Below, piece by piece: positions 34,899 through 43,491 of a stretch of DNA of 54,718 bases. The stretch spans positions 1-54,718 of the forward strand of contig JAILRG010000117.1 of the NCBI GenBank assembly GCA_024698325.1, read 5' to 3'. The stretch's first letter is position 1. Each line of letters begins with the position of its first letter. This DNA comes from Treponema sp. (GTDB lineage Bacteria; Spirochaetota; Spirochaetia; Treponematales; Treponemataceae). Under the pieces are notes generated by a model. The model was given only the letters and a program-made list of their open reading frames with translations, did not search any database and was not told the DNA's origin. The translations under genes were made by a program, and so were the position numbers.

Positions 34899-34914
34899 CA
34901 CTGGAGGAAAAATT

Positions 34915-35412
34915 TTGAAAAAAACTATTGTACTGATTGCTGTCGCTGTCGTTACGCTGCTGGCAGCGGGCTGTGGTTCTGTTAAGAATGTGAGTGCGAG
35001 CGCGAGCGCGGCTCCAGATTGGGTTCTGGACGGGGTAAAGCGCTCTGATGCGCAGAACTGGTATGCGGTTGGCGAAGCGAAAATGCCTACAGAGCAGAAT
35101 TCGCTTAAAATGGCGCGTATGCAGGCCCGCGCGGAGTTAGCCCGCATGATAAAATCGCAGGTAAACGAGCTTGTCACTTCAAAGGAGACTGTAACGAACA
35201 GCGGCGTGCAGTCACAGGAGCTGACCACATCCCTGCAGGTTTCTACAGACGCGCTGCTGCAAGGTTCCGAGCAGATTGGCCGGTTTACAAAGCCGGACGG
35301 AACTGTCTGCGTGCTTATGTGCCTGCCTAAAGCCCCTGCCCTGCAAAAGCTGAACGAGACCTCCACGGCTGTCACGGGCAAGGCATTGTTCTCTGCAGAC
35401 GACTTGAAATAG
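34915..35412 (+). CDS. LPP20-family lipoprotein (TTG start)
   Basis: 165 residues starting from TTG 34915: GGAGG seven bases before it, and the protein then begins with KKTIVLIAVAVVTLLAAGCG, a complete lipoprotein signal. No ATG or GTG gives that signal. WYAVGEAK...SLKMARMQARAELARMIKSQV matches the LPP20 family seen in Helicobacter and other proteobacteria and in spirochetes. Role unknown; surface or periplasmic lipoprotein. A weak hairpin (35413-35429) follows the stop. Confidence 0.82.
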   Translation: MKKTIVLIAVAVVTLLAAGCGSVKNVSASASAAPDWVLDGVKRSDAQNWYAVGEAKMPTEQNSLKMARMQARAELARMIKSQVNELVTSKETVTNSGVQSQELTTSLQVSTDALLQGSEQIGRFTKPDGTVCVLMCLPKAPALQKLNETSTAVTGKALFSADDLK

Positions 35413-35517
35413 CGGCATTTTCTGCCGCTTGTTTCTTAATGGCTGATGCTTGCCTTTCGGGCTTGTATACGCTAAGATTGATTAAGGATTAAAATCTTCG
35501 TGATAAAGGAGTTTTTT

Positions 35518-36276
35518 ATGAAGAAATTATTGGTTCTGGCAGCTTCTGCTGCGTTACTGCTCGCATCTTGTGCATCTACAGATGTAAAGAGCTCAAAATT
35601 TAAGGCTGACGACCCGAAAGTTAATACTGGTAAAACAGAATTAATGGAATGGCAGGGAAGTGAGCTTGGCGGCGCAGTTCCCCAGTGGGTTATTGAGCTT
35701 GCTAACGGCAACTTTGGTGAAAAAGCACTTGCTCGCGTAATGCCGGACATCGAAGGCAAGAAGACATTTGTAACTATCGGTTATGGTGATAATCTTGAGT
35801 TCGTTCGTCAGTGGACTGATTTGGTCGATGTAGAAACAGAAGTTGCTTCAACACTGTCTCGTGTTGCTGCAAAAGCAGTAGAAGCAAGCATGAACGGTGC
35901 TGCTGCAAAAGAAGGCGCAAAGCAGGCTAATGCTACTAAAGTTGAGCAGAGCATGAATATGTACCGCACATCACTTTCAAGCGTGCGTTTCAGCGGTCTT
36001 GAAAAGACAGCTCAGTTCTGGACTCTGAGCCACAAGGTAAAGGGAAAGGAAGAGGTTGAGGCTCCGAAATATGCATACTATGCAGTATGGACAATCGACC
36101 AGAAGCTTTTTGACCAGCAGCTTGCTGCAGCTATGAAGAATGTCAACGAGACTTCAACTGAAGAGAAGGCTCTGAAAGACATGGTTCGCCAGAAGCTGGC
36201 TTCTCAGCTTTCTGTCGCATCTAACGATACTTCAACAACAGCTACTGCGGATGACTTCGTAGTATTTGCTGAGTAG
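35518..36276 (+). CDS. Lipoprotein, paralogue of the next gene
   Basis: 252 residues from ATG 35518 with AAAGGAG upstream. Lipobox LLASC. The mature protein contains GSELGGAVPQWVIELANG, an Ala-rich helical middle (VASTLSRVAAKAVEASM) and FSGLEKTAQFWTLSHKV. The next gene has the same two blocks in the same order, so the pair is a duplication; both resemble LPP20-type proteins loosely. A strong terminator follows, and codon usage suggests good expression. Function unknown. Confidence 0.78.
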   Translation: MKKLLVLAASAALLLASCASTDVKSSKFKADDPKVNTGKTELMEWQGSELGGAVPQWVIELANGNFGEKALARVMPDIEGKKTFVTIGYGDNLEFVRQWTDLVDVETEVASTLSRVAAKAVEASMNGAAAKEGAKQANATKVEQSMNMYRTSLSSVRFSGLEKTAQFWTLSHKVKGKEEVEAPKYAYYAVWTIDQKLFDQQLAAAMKNVNETSTEEKALKDMVRQKLASQLSVASNDTSTTATADDFVVFAE

Positions 36277-36294
36277 GTTTTAGCAAATCGTGAA

Positions 36295-36324
36295 AAAGGG
36301 TGGCATTCAGGCTGCCCTTTTTTT
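36295..36324 (+). terminator. Terminator between the two paralogues
   Basis: AAAGGGTGGC (36295-36304) pairs with GCTGCCCTTT (36311-36320, one T-G pair), followed by Ts to 36324. Confidence 0.85.
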
Positions 36325-36351
36325 ATGTCTGAAACGGATTGGAAAAGACTT

Positions 36352-36939
36352 ATGTTGAAAAAAGTTCTTCTTGTACTGTGCGTCGTCTTTTGTTTCGGTG
36401 ATGCGTTTGCGGATATTGTTGATCATCAGGGCAGGGAGCTGGGGGTGAGCATTCCTCAGTGGGTGCTGGATGTAAAAAACTTCGATGTGCATGATATCAG
36501 AAAGCACATGGGAATTGGCGCAAAGTATAAGCTTTGGGTTGTTTCAGCTTCTGGCGATGAGCTGGATGCGACCGTGCAGTGCATAAACAGCTGCGACGCA
36601 GATGTGCTCGCCTGCGCTGCTGAAAAAGATGAATCACTGGATTTGCTGCAGGTGACGCCGTTTCTGACGGCAGCCGAAAGAGAGCTGTTTTCTAAGAAGC
36701 TGGCAGCGGCTTTTTCCGTCGTGTCTGTCACCGGGCTCGAAAAAACGGCGATGTACTGGTATCTTTCCCGGGATGCCGGCAGGGAAACGTATCACTGTTT
36801 GAGCGTTTATTGCATGCCGAATTCCCTCTGGAAGAAGCAGATTCAACCCGTTCTGAAAAAAATCAGGAAGATGAATGCAAAATCACGCCGCGAGCTGGAG
36901 ACGATTCTGTATGAGCCGTGCGTCATCGAAATCAAATAG
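36352..36939 (+). CDS. Secreted protein, paralogue of the preceding lipoprotein
   Basis: 195 residues from ATG 36352 (MLKKVLLVLCVVFCFGDAFAD, signal peptide cut after AFA). An upstream ATG at 36325 would add nine polar residues and lies against the terminator. Shared with the preceding gene: GRELGVSIPQWVLDV and VTGLEKTAMYWYLS. It lacks a lipobox, having an ordinary signal instead. The ribosome site GGAAAAG is weak, and the terminator just upstream should lower its expression. Function unknown. Confidence 0.7.
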   Translation: MLKKVLLVLCVVFCFGDAFADIVDHQGRELGVSIPQWVLDVKNFDVHDIRKHMGIGAKYKLWVVSASGDELDATVQCINSCDADVLACAAEKDESLDLLQVTPFLTAAERELFSKKLAAAFSVVSVTGLEKTAMYWYLSRDAGRETYHCLSVYCMPNSLWKKQIQPVLKKIRKMNAKSRRELETILYEPCVIEIK

Positions 36940-36991
36940 CTGACAGTACTGGCTGTAGCACGGCTTCAGCAGGTTTAAAAAGACTGTGCCG

Positions 36992-37020
36992 TTGTAGCGG
37001 ATGCTCATTTCTGCTATAGT
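36992..37020 (+). promoter_or_regulatory. Promoter of the his fusion gene
   Basis: -35 TTGTAG (36992-36997), 17-base spacer, -10 TATAGT (37015-37020), six bases before the ATG at 37027. No Shine-Dalgarno between, so the message would start at or next to the ATG. Confidence 0.75.
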
Positions 37021-37026
37021 CTAGGC

Positions 37027-38328
37027 ATGGTAATCGCTTCAATCGACTTAAAGGACGGACATGTAGTCCAGTTAAAAAACGGTAAGGACCTGGTTTTGCA
37101 GCGCGACGATGCGGACGCGCTTATTGCGGACTTCAACAAATACGGTGAGGTTGCAATCATTGATCTTGATCAGGCACTGCGTAACACAGACGCAAAGGGC
37201 AACACGGCAAATACTGCACTTTTAAAGCATTTACTGCGTCATGGAAACGTGCGTGTTGGCGGCGGTATCCGTGACGTAAAGAAGGCCCGTGAGCTTATTT
37301 CTCTTGGTGCAGAAAAAGTTATTGTTGGAAGTGCTGCCTGGAATCCCGCTCCAAAAGCCGGTGAATCAATCTTAAATACTGAATTTCTTGAACAGCTGGT
37401 AAGCGCCATTGGAAAACAGCGCATCATCATCAGTGTGGATGCCATTAACGGTAAGATTGCCGTAAAGGGCTGGACGGAAACTGTTGATATTCCGCTGATT
37501 GACGGCGCAAAAGAAGCAGAAAAGTACTGTTCCGAGCTGCTGTTTACCTGCGTGGAAAAAGAAGGCTGCATGCAGGGGACCGACATGGAAGCCGTGCGTG
37601 CGCTGCGTTCTGCCGTAAAGTGCCGCGTTGTTGCTGCCGGCGGCGTCAATTCACTTGAGCAGATTTGCGAGCTTGAAAAACTCGGCTGCGACGTGCAGCT
37701 TGGTATGGCGCTCTATACCGGCGCTGTAAGCCTGAAAGATGCATTTATCGGCTGCCTGAACTGGGAAAAATGCGGCGAACTTATTCCGGTTATCGCGCAG
37801 TCTCCGGCGGGCGAAGTGCTTATGCTGGGATACGCAAACAAAGAAGCGTTCAATAAGACCTTTGACAGCGGAAAACTTACTTTCTACAGCCGCACGCGTA
37901 ATACGCTCTGGACAAAAGGCGAGACAAGCGGCCATTTCCTTGAGGTGGTTAAGCTGCGTGTTGACTGCGACCGTGATACCGTGCTTGCGACAGTCATTCC
38001 GCACGGCGGCGTGTGCCATACCGGAAGCTTTACCTGTTTCGGTAGCGAGCCTGACGAAAAAAGCAGCCTTGAGCGCCTGTACGGCACAATCAGCGAGCGT
38101 TTTGCAAACCCGCGGCCCGGAAGCTACACGGCTACGCTCGACGCAAAGCGCGTTCGCGAAAAGGTCATGGAAGAAGCCGAAGAATTGTGTGACGACGCAG
38201 AAAGCCGCGATGAGGTTATCTGGGAAGCTGCGGATTTGCTGTACTTTGTAAGCGTTCTTATGTACAAAGAAGGCGTAAACTGGAAAGACGTGTACGACGA
38301 GCTTGACAGACGGCATAAAGAAAAATAA
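37027..38328 (+). CDS. Trifunctional HisA-HisI-HisE histidine biosynthesis protein
   Basis: 433 residues with three enzymes in one chain. Residues 1-245 are HisA (ProFAR isomerase): IASIDLKDGHVVQL with the catalytic Asp, VRVGGGIRDV, IISVDAINGKIAVKGW and VVAAGGVNSLEQ. About 250-345 is HisI (PR-AMP cyclohydrolase): GYANKEAFNKT, SRTRNTLWTKGETSGH, VDCDRDTVLATV and the zinc cysteines of GVCHTGSFTCF. The last about 90 residues are HisE (PR-ATP pyrophosphohydrolase), including VMEEAEELCDDA and EAADLLYFVSVLM. It catalyses steps 2, 3 and 4 of histidine synthesis. HisIE fusions are common; adding HisA at the N-terminus is unusual. hisD follows after 20 bases. Confidence 0.94.
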   Translation: MVIASIDLKDGHVVQLKNGKDLVLQRDDADALIADFNKYGEVAIIDLDQALRNTDAKGNTANTALLKHLLRHGNVRVGGGIRDVKKARELISLGAEKVIVGSAAWNPAPKAGESILNTEFLEQLVSAIGKQRIIISVDAINGKIAVKGWTETVDIPLIDGAKEAEKYCSELLFTCVEKEGCMQGTDMEAVRALRSAVKCRVVAAGGVNSLEQICELEKLGCDVQLGMALYTGAVSLKDAFIGCLNWEKCGELIPVIAQSPAGEVLMLGYANKEAFNKTFDSGKLTFYSRTRNTLWTKGETSGHFLEVVKLRVDCDRDTVLATVIPHGGVCHTGSFTCFGSEPDEKSSLERLYGTISERFANPRPGSYTATLDAKRVREKVMEEAEELCDDAESRDEVIWEAADLLYFVSVLMYKEGVNWKDVYDELDRRHKEK

Positions 38329-38348
38329 GCCGCGAGATGGAGTAACCT

Positions 38349-39716
38349 ATGATTAAAATCCTGCGTGCAGACGAAATAGAAGACATTTTTTTTGACGGGC
38401 GCGATTTTGGCGCGTCTATCGACATTGTAAAGGACGTGCTTGCAGATGTGCGTGCACGGGGCGATGCGGCGCTCGCAGAGTACGGCGCAAAATTTGACGT
38501 TTCAGCGCCTGCCTCGCTTGAGATTCCGCTTGCGGAACTTAAGGCGGCGGCAGAAAAAATGCAGCGTGAAAATCCTGCGCTGTACAAAGCTATTACCTAC
38601 AGCCACGACCTTGCGCTGCGTTTTGCACGCCGCCAGCGCGAATCATTTGATGATTTTGAAGAAGAGCTGGAGCCGGGCGTGTTTACCGGTCAGAAAACAA
38701 TTCCGGTCGAGCGCGCCGGCGTGTACGTGCCTGCCGGGCGCTTCCCGCTTGTTTCTACGGTGATTATGACGGTGACTCCGGCTGTGGCTGCAGGCGTACA
38801 GGACATCGTGCTTTGTACACCGCCGCGTGTTCATCCGGACGACAGGGCTGCGGCAGAAAAAGCTGGCAGTGGCATTCCGGGAAAGCCGTTTACCGGCGGC
38901 AAGCCCTATGCAGACGAAGGCATTATGGCGGCGGCGTATATCTGTGGCGCAAAGCACGTGTATGCGACGGGTGGGGCGCAGGCAATCGGCGCGATGGCGT
39001 TTGGGACGCAAACCGTTCCCCGCGCAGATGTGATTGTCGGTCCCGGAAATAAATTTGTAGCAGAAGCAAAACGGCTTGTGTACGGAACGGTCGGCATCGA
39101 TATGGTTGCCGGCCCGACCGAAGTGTTTGTCATAGCGGATAAAAGTGCGCATCCTGCGTGGGTCGCTGCCGATTTGCTTGCACAGGCAGAGCACGATGTG
39201 GTGGCTCAGCCGGTCATGGCGACAGACAGCGAGGAGCTTGCCCGTGCTGTTGCTGCAGAAATCGAAAAACAGCTTGGCTCGCTTGCGACCCGTGCAGTTG
39301 CCGAGCAGAGCATCGAAAACTGCGGCAGAATCATCGTATGTAAGAATCTGGAAGAGGCGGCGGAAATTGCAAACCGCAAGGCGCCGGAGCATCTGGAACT
39401 TGCGATGGACGAAGGCGAGCTGCGCGACAGAATTGCATCACTTGTGCATAATTACGGCTCGCTTTTTATCGGCCACTCAAGCGCGGAAGTCTTTGGCGAT
39501 TATGCCGCAGGATTGAATCACACGCTCCCGACAAGCGGCAGCGCGCGTTTTACCGGTGGCCTAAGCGTTCGCGTTTTCTTAAAGACAGTCACCACGCTGC
39601 GCACGGTGGACGGTTCTGCTGGTGCTGTAGCCTCGGCAGAGGCTTCGGGAGTGCTGGGCGATGCGGAAGGGCTTGCCGGACACGCGCGAGCTGCCAGAAT
39701 CCGGCTTGGCAAATAA
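38349..39716 (+). CDS. hisD: Histidinol dehydrogenase
   Basis: 455 residues, catalysing the last two steps of histidine synthesis (histidinol to histidine, NAD+). Family motifs: ERAGVYVPAGRFPLVSTV, YATGGAQAIGAMAFGT, VGPGNKFVAEAK, AGPTEVFVIAD, LLAQAEHD and APEHLEL. Between CTPP and IMAAAYICGA it carries about 25 more residues (around 160-185, VHPDDRAAAEKAGSG...) than enteric HisD. GGAG precedes the ATG. Operon with the HisA-I-E fusion. Confidence 0.95.
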   Translation: MIKILRADEIEDIFFDGRDFGASIDIVKDVLADVRARGDAALAEYGAKFDVSAPASLEIPLAELKAAAEKMQRENPALYKAITYSHDLALRFARRQRESFDDFEEELEPGVFTGQKTIPVERAGVYVPAGRFPLVSTVIMTVTPAVAAGVQDIVLCTPPRVHPDDRAAAEKAGSGIPGKPFTGGKPYADEGIMAAAYICGAKHVYATGGAQAIGAMAFGTQTVPRADVIVGPGNKFVAEAKRLVYGTVGIDMVAGPTEVFVIADKSAHPAWVAADLLAQAEHDVVAQPVMATDSEELARAVAAEIEKQLGSLATRAVAEQSIENCGRIIVCKNLEEAAEIANRKAPEHLELAMDEGELRDRIASLVHNYGSLFIGHSSAEVFGDYAAGLNHTLPTSGSARFTGGLSVRVFLKTVTTLRTVDGSAGAVASAEASGVLGDAEGLAGHARAARIRLGK

Positions 39717-39734
39717 GAATCAGGAGAATGGAAG

Positions 39735-40325
39735 ATGGTAATGAAGATTTATAAGCTTGGAGAAGAGGTGCTCCGGAAAAAAGCTGTGCCAGTAGAGCCT
39801 GCAGAGATTACTGATGAAATGCGCAGTCTGTTTGAGGACATGTTTGAGACGATGGCAGAAGCTGACGGTGTGGGGCTTGCGGCTCCTCAGGTTGGCATTT
39901 CAAAGCGCTTTTTCGTTGTCATGGCTGATGATGAAGTTAAGCGCGTGTTTATAAATCCGCAGATTATCGGAACAAGCGCCGAACTGACTGATTACGAAGA
40001 GGGCTGTCTTTCGCTTCCCGGCGTATCTGAAAACATTAAGCGTCCTGAGAAAGTGACGGTGCAGGCTCTGAATGAACATGGAAAGCCTTTTACGCTTGAT
40101 GCGGACGGCTTGCTTGCCCGCATTATTCAGCATGAATACGATCATCTGGATGGCATCGTGTATATCGACCGCGGAGATCCTGAGTTTGCCGCAAAAACTG
40201 CTGCCCAGTTTCAGAAGCGCCTTGAGCGCGCCGCAAAAAAAGAAGCAGAAAAAGCCCGCAAAGCTGCCAGCCTCGCAGCAAAGCTTGCGGCAAAAGAGGC
40301 TCGGAAAGAAAAAACTCATTCATGA
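39735..40325 (+). CDS. def: Peptide deformylase
   Basis: 196 residues. The three PDF motifs are present: GVGLAAPQVG, EEGCLSLPG (metal Cys) and QHEYDHLDG (metal His pair). It removes the formyl group from new proteins. A Lys/Ala-rich helical tail of about 35 residues follows (ERAAKKEAEKARKAASLAAK), beyond the usual length. CAGGAG lies eight bases before ATG 39735; ATG 39741 is also possible. It precedes fmt, its functional partner. Confidence 0.95.
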   Translation: MVMKIYKLGEEVLRKKAVPVEPAEITDEMRSLFEDMFETMAEADGVGLAAPQVGISKRFFVVMADDEVKRVFINPQIIGTSAELTDYEEGCLSLPGVSENIKRPEKVTVQALNEHGKPFTLDADGLLARIIQHEYDHLDGIVYIDRGDPEFAAKTAAQFQKRLERAAKKEAEKARKAASLAAKLAAKEARKEKTHS

Positions 40326-40423
40326 TGGTATTCTTTCCGGCTTTCCGGCGGTTTTGTCTGAGCCAAAGCTTGCCATGTTGTGTTTGAAGCGCCGGTAATG
40401 GCGCTGTGCATAAGGAGCGTATC

Positions 40424-41434
40424 GTGAGAAAACTTCGTATTCTGTATGCAGGAAGTCCGCTTGCCTCGAGCCTGGTGTTAAAAAAATTGCTTGCGCTGTC
40501 AGCGGAGCATGGCTACGAAATCTGCGGCGTGCTTACAAATCCGCCGAGCACGCGCGGGCGCCATAAAGAGCTTATTCCGACAGAGGTTGCCCGGGCTGCT
40601 GTAGAGGCGGGGCTTCCGGTGCTTGCGTTTGATCATGTAAAACAGGAGGCGCGCGATGCCGCCGTCCCGCTTTCCTGCGACCTGCTAGTTACGTTTGACT
40701 ACGGCCGCATTTTTGGCCCGAAGTTTCTCGCACTGTTTCCGCTCGGCGGCATCAACCTTCATCCGTCGGCACTTCCGCGCTATCGCGGCTGTACGCCGGT
40801 GCCGGCAGCCCTGCTTGCCGGAGACAGCTCTCTTGGTGTTGCGGTGCAGAAAATCGCCCTTAAAACCGACGAGGGCGACATTCTGGCTTCTGACGAAATT
40901 CCGCTTACAGGCGTCGAGACTACGCTGAGCCTTATGGACGGAGACGGCATGCAAAGCCCGGTGACTGACCGTGGCTCTGCCCTTCTTGACAGTGTGCTCT
41001 GTCGGATTGTGCAGGCAGCGGAACAGGATGCTACATCTGGCGGTGCGGGTGCTTTTGCACGCCCTGCAGGTACTCCGCAGACAGGAGAGGCAAGCTATAC
41101 GCCGTTCATCAACAAAGAAGATGGCCGCATTGACTGGACGCGGCCGGCTGCAGAAATCGACCGCAAGATTCGTGCGTATACGCCGTGGCCGCTCTGTTTT
41201 ACCACATCGAACGGTGTTCAGCTGATTATTGTAAAGGCAAAGGTTGGCGAAGACTGTACTTCAGAGGCTCCTGGAACGGTGCTTCCGTATCGCAAGGCAG
41301 TCGGTATTGAGATTGCATGCGGCGACGGGCGCATTATTGTGGCTTCAGAACTTCAGTGGCAGTCAAAAAAGGCCATGGATTACAAATCTTTTATGAATGG
41401 CGCGCGGAATTTTATAGGCTCTTCTCTGGCATAA
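40424..41434 (+). CDS. fmt: Methionyl-tRNA formyltransferase
   Basis: 336 residues from GTG 40424 (VRKLRILYAGSP), six bases after AAGGAG; the frame is open to 40406 but lacks a ribosome site. GGINLHPSALPRYRG carries the formyl-transfer His and the SLLP-type loop, and KTDEGDIL is the conserved Asp region; the C-terminal domain includes YTPWPLCFT. It formylates initiator Met-tRNA with 10-formyl-THF. A 98-base gap separates it from def; that gap holds a TTTTGTC...GCCAA stretch resembling the opp repeats. Confidence 0.94.
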   Translation: MRKLRILYAGSPLASSLVLKKLLALSAEHGYEICGVLTNPPSTRGRHKELIPTEVARAAVEAGLPVLAFDHVKQEARDAAVPLSCDLLVTFDYGRIFGPKFLALFPLGGINLHPSALPRYRGCTPVPAALLAGDSSLGVAVQKIALKTDEGDILASDEIPLTGVETTLSLMDGDGMQSPVTDRGSALLDSVLCRIVQAAEQDATSGGAGAFARPAGTPQTGEASYTPFINKEDGRIDWTRPAAEIDRKIRAYTPWPLCFTTSNGVQLIIVKAKVGEDCTSEAPGTVLPYRKAVGIEIACGDGRIIVASELQWQSKKAMDYKSFMNGARNFIGSSLA

Positions 41435-41501
41435 ACCTTGGGAACTTGTTACACTATGGCGCTATTATTGGGCAAAAGTGTACAATCGGAAAAGGAATGT
41501 C

Positions 41502-42536
41502 ATGTTAGATAAGCTAAAACAGTTTGATATAAAGAAACTCCGGCTTGATATTACAAAAGCCGCAGAAAGCTTACAGTCTTCAGGTAAGGCGCTTGTAATT
41601 ACCGTTGTTGCTGCAATCATTTTTATGCTGCTTGTCTGTCTGGCAGTCTTTTTTGCGGCGGTAAAAGGTGAAGAGCAGGTGCTTGTTCCCGATATCGTCG
41701 GAAAGCAGCTGACTGCCGCCATGCTTGAAATGCAGGCAAAAGAGCTGTACCCAAAATTGCAGCTTCGTTACACCGACAGCCCTGATGATAAAGACAAGGT
41801 GCTTTTTCAAAGTCCCGATGCGGGGGCAATCGTAAAGGCTGGCAGCCGGATGACGCTTACGGTAAGCCGTGGCGTTATCATTGATCACGTTGAAAACTAT
41901 GTGGGCGAAAAGCTTGATGATGTAAAAATCAAGCTGCAGGCCATGTTTACTGGCAGCACGCGTCCCCTTATCGTGCTGGCAGATCCGGTATATAAAGCCG
42001 ATAAAAGCGACGCTGGGGTGATTCTGGAGCAGGATCCGCCTGAAGGCACGCCAATTGCCTCTCCGGTAACCGTACATCTGGTTGTGAGCCGTGGTCCTGC
42101 TTATGATTACACGGCCGTGCCGAATCTGGTGGGGCTTACGGTAAATGAGCTGCTTTCCCGCATGGGACAGAGCAAGCTTGTGTATGATTTTACCGCGCAT
42201 ACAGTGGAAGGTGATGAAAAGCCGGGTTCTGTAACAGGCCAGCAGTCATTTAACCGCGAGTATGTGAACAACTACAGCCGCATGAGCGTGGAACTTGCGT
42301 TACCGACAAAGGCAGAAAATGGTTTGCTTTACGGAATTTTCAGTACGCTGGTAACCGATTACCCCTATCCAGTCGAGATGAAACTGGATGCAATTCCCGA
42401 TACAGGTGAACGCTACACAATCGTTACCTTTATGCACATAGGTGGCAGTGTAACAATCCCGTATGCGGTACCTAAAAACACGGAATTGATTTTCTCCATC
42501 GAAGGCCGCGATGTAAAACGAATGGTCATAGATTAA
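41502..42536 (+). CDS. Single-pass membrane protein with PASTA repeats
   Basis: 344 residues from ATG 41502 with AAAGGAA upstream (the frame opens at 41478). A cytoplasmic segment of about 30 residues, one membrane helix (ALVITVVAAIIFMLLVCLAVFFAAV), then three PASTA-type units: VLVPDIVGKQLTAAMLEMQ, a middle unit (VENYVGEKLDDVKIKLQ) and VPNLVGLTVNELLSRMG. PASTA modules bind muropeptides or beta-lactams. No kinase domain is attached, so this is the PknB-like sensor half alone, probably periplasmic and linked to cell-wall growth. The C-terminal about 80 residues are a distinct beta-rich part. Confidence 0.88.
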   Translation: MLDKLKQFDIKKLRLDITKAAESLQSSGKALVITVVAAIIFMLLVCLAVFFAAVKGEEQVLVPDIVGKQLTAAMLEMQAKELYPKLQLRYTDSPDDKDKVLFQSPDAGAIVKAGSRMTLTVSRGVIIDHVENYVGEKLDDVKIKLQAMFTGSTRPLIVLADPVYKADKSDAGVILEQDPPEGTPIASPVTVHLVVSRGPAYDYTAVPNLVGLTVNELLSRMGQSKLVYDFTAHTVEGDEKPGSVTGQQSFNREYVNNYSRMSVELALPTKAENGLLYGIFSTLVTDYPYPVEMKLDAIPDTGERYTIVTFMHIGGSVTIPYAVPKNTELIFSIEGRDVKRMVID

Positions 42537-42560
42537 GACGCATACTTTTTTGAGGTACTT

Positions 42561-43478
42561 ATGCTACGCTACATTATTAAGCGGCTGATTACGGCGGTTA
42601 TAACGGCGTATCTTGTCGCAACACTGACATTTTTTATCATGAATCTGGTGCCGGGAGGACCGTTCCTTTCAGAAAAGGCCGTTACACCGCAGGCACAGGC
42701 TGCCATGGAGGCAAAGTACGGCCTGGATAAGCCGCTGGGTGTACAGTATGTTACGTATCTGGGAGGACTTACCCGCGGGGATTTGGGACTGTCGCTCAAA
42801 AAGCGCGGCCGCACGGTAAGCCAGATTATTGCGACAAAGTTCCCGGTGAGCGCACGTCTTGGCGGATTTGCCATGCTTGTCGCTGTGTTCTGTGGCGTTC
42901 CGCTCGGTGCTGTTGCTGCCTTTAAGCGCGGAAAGCTGATAGATAACCTGCTTGTCGTGCTTTCTACAGCGGGAATTGCGATTCCGAGCTTTTTGTCCTC
43001 AACGCTCCTGATGTACATTTTTTCGACCAAGCTGCGTCTGCTTCCTTCTCTTGGACTGAATACGGCGGCAAGTTATATCATGCCGGTTGTAGCACTTGCA
43101 CTGTACCCGACATTCTACATTGCGCGCCTTATGCGTTCTTCAATGCTTGATGTTATGGGACAGGATTACATGCGCACCGCACGCGCGAAAGGCGTCAGCA
43201 ACGTAAAGGCGATTTTTAAGCATGCGCTCCGTAACGCAATTCTTCCGGTCGTCACATATCTCGGCCCGCTTCTTGCGTCTCTTATGACCGGCAGCTTTAT
43301 CATCGAAAAAATCTTTAACATTCCGGGCCTTGGCTCAGAATTCGTCGGCGCAATCACCAGCCGCGACTATCCTATGATTATGGGAACGACAATCTTCCTT
43401 GCCGTGTTCGTCATCTTTATGAACGTCATTGTAGACGTTGCATATGCGATTGTTGACCCGCGTATCAAGTTAAAGTAA
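42561..43478 (+). CDS. oppB: Oligopeptide ABC transporter permease OppB
   Basis: 305 residues, six membrane segments. N-terminal MLRYIIKRLITAVITAYLVATLTFFIMNLVPGGPF is typical of OppB/DppB, and the EAA-type loop is RTARAKGVSNVKAIFKHALRNAILPVV. It forms half the inner-membrane channel for peptide uptake with OppC. It lies 24 bases after the PASTA gene and 13 before oppC. Confidence 0.95.
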   Translation: MLRYIIKRLITAVITAYLVATLTFFIMNLVPGGPFLSEKAVTPQAQAAMEAKYGLDKPLGVQYVTYLGGLTRGDLGLSLKKRGRTVSQIIATKFPVSARLGGFAMLVAVFCGVPLGAVAAFKRGKLIDNLLVVLSTAGIAIPSFLSSTLLMYIFSTKLRLLPSLGLNTAASYIMPVVALALYPTFYIARLMRSSMLDVMGQDYMRTARAKGVSNVKAIFKHALRNAILPVVTYLGPLLASLMTGSFIIEKIFNIPGLGSEFVGAITSRDYPMIMGTTIFLAVFVIFMNVIVDVAYAIVDPRIKLK

Positions 43479-43491
43479 GGCAGGCAGAGTA

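Noticed and set aside
34720..34914. N-terminal extension of the LPP20 lipoprotein to 34720
   Set aside because: It would overlap most of the end of the preceding lipoprotein gene and bury the signal peptide; TTG 34915 with GGAGG explains the lipobox.
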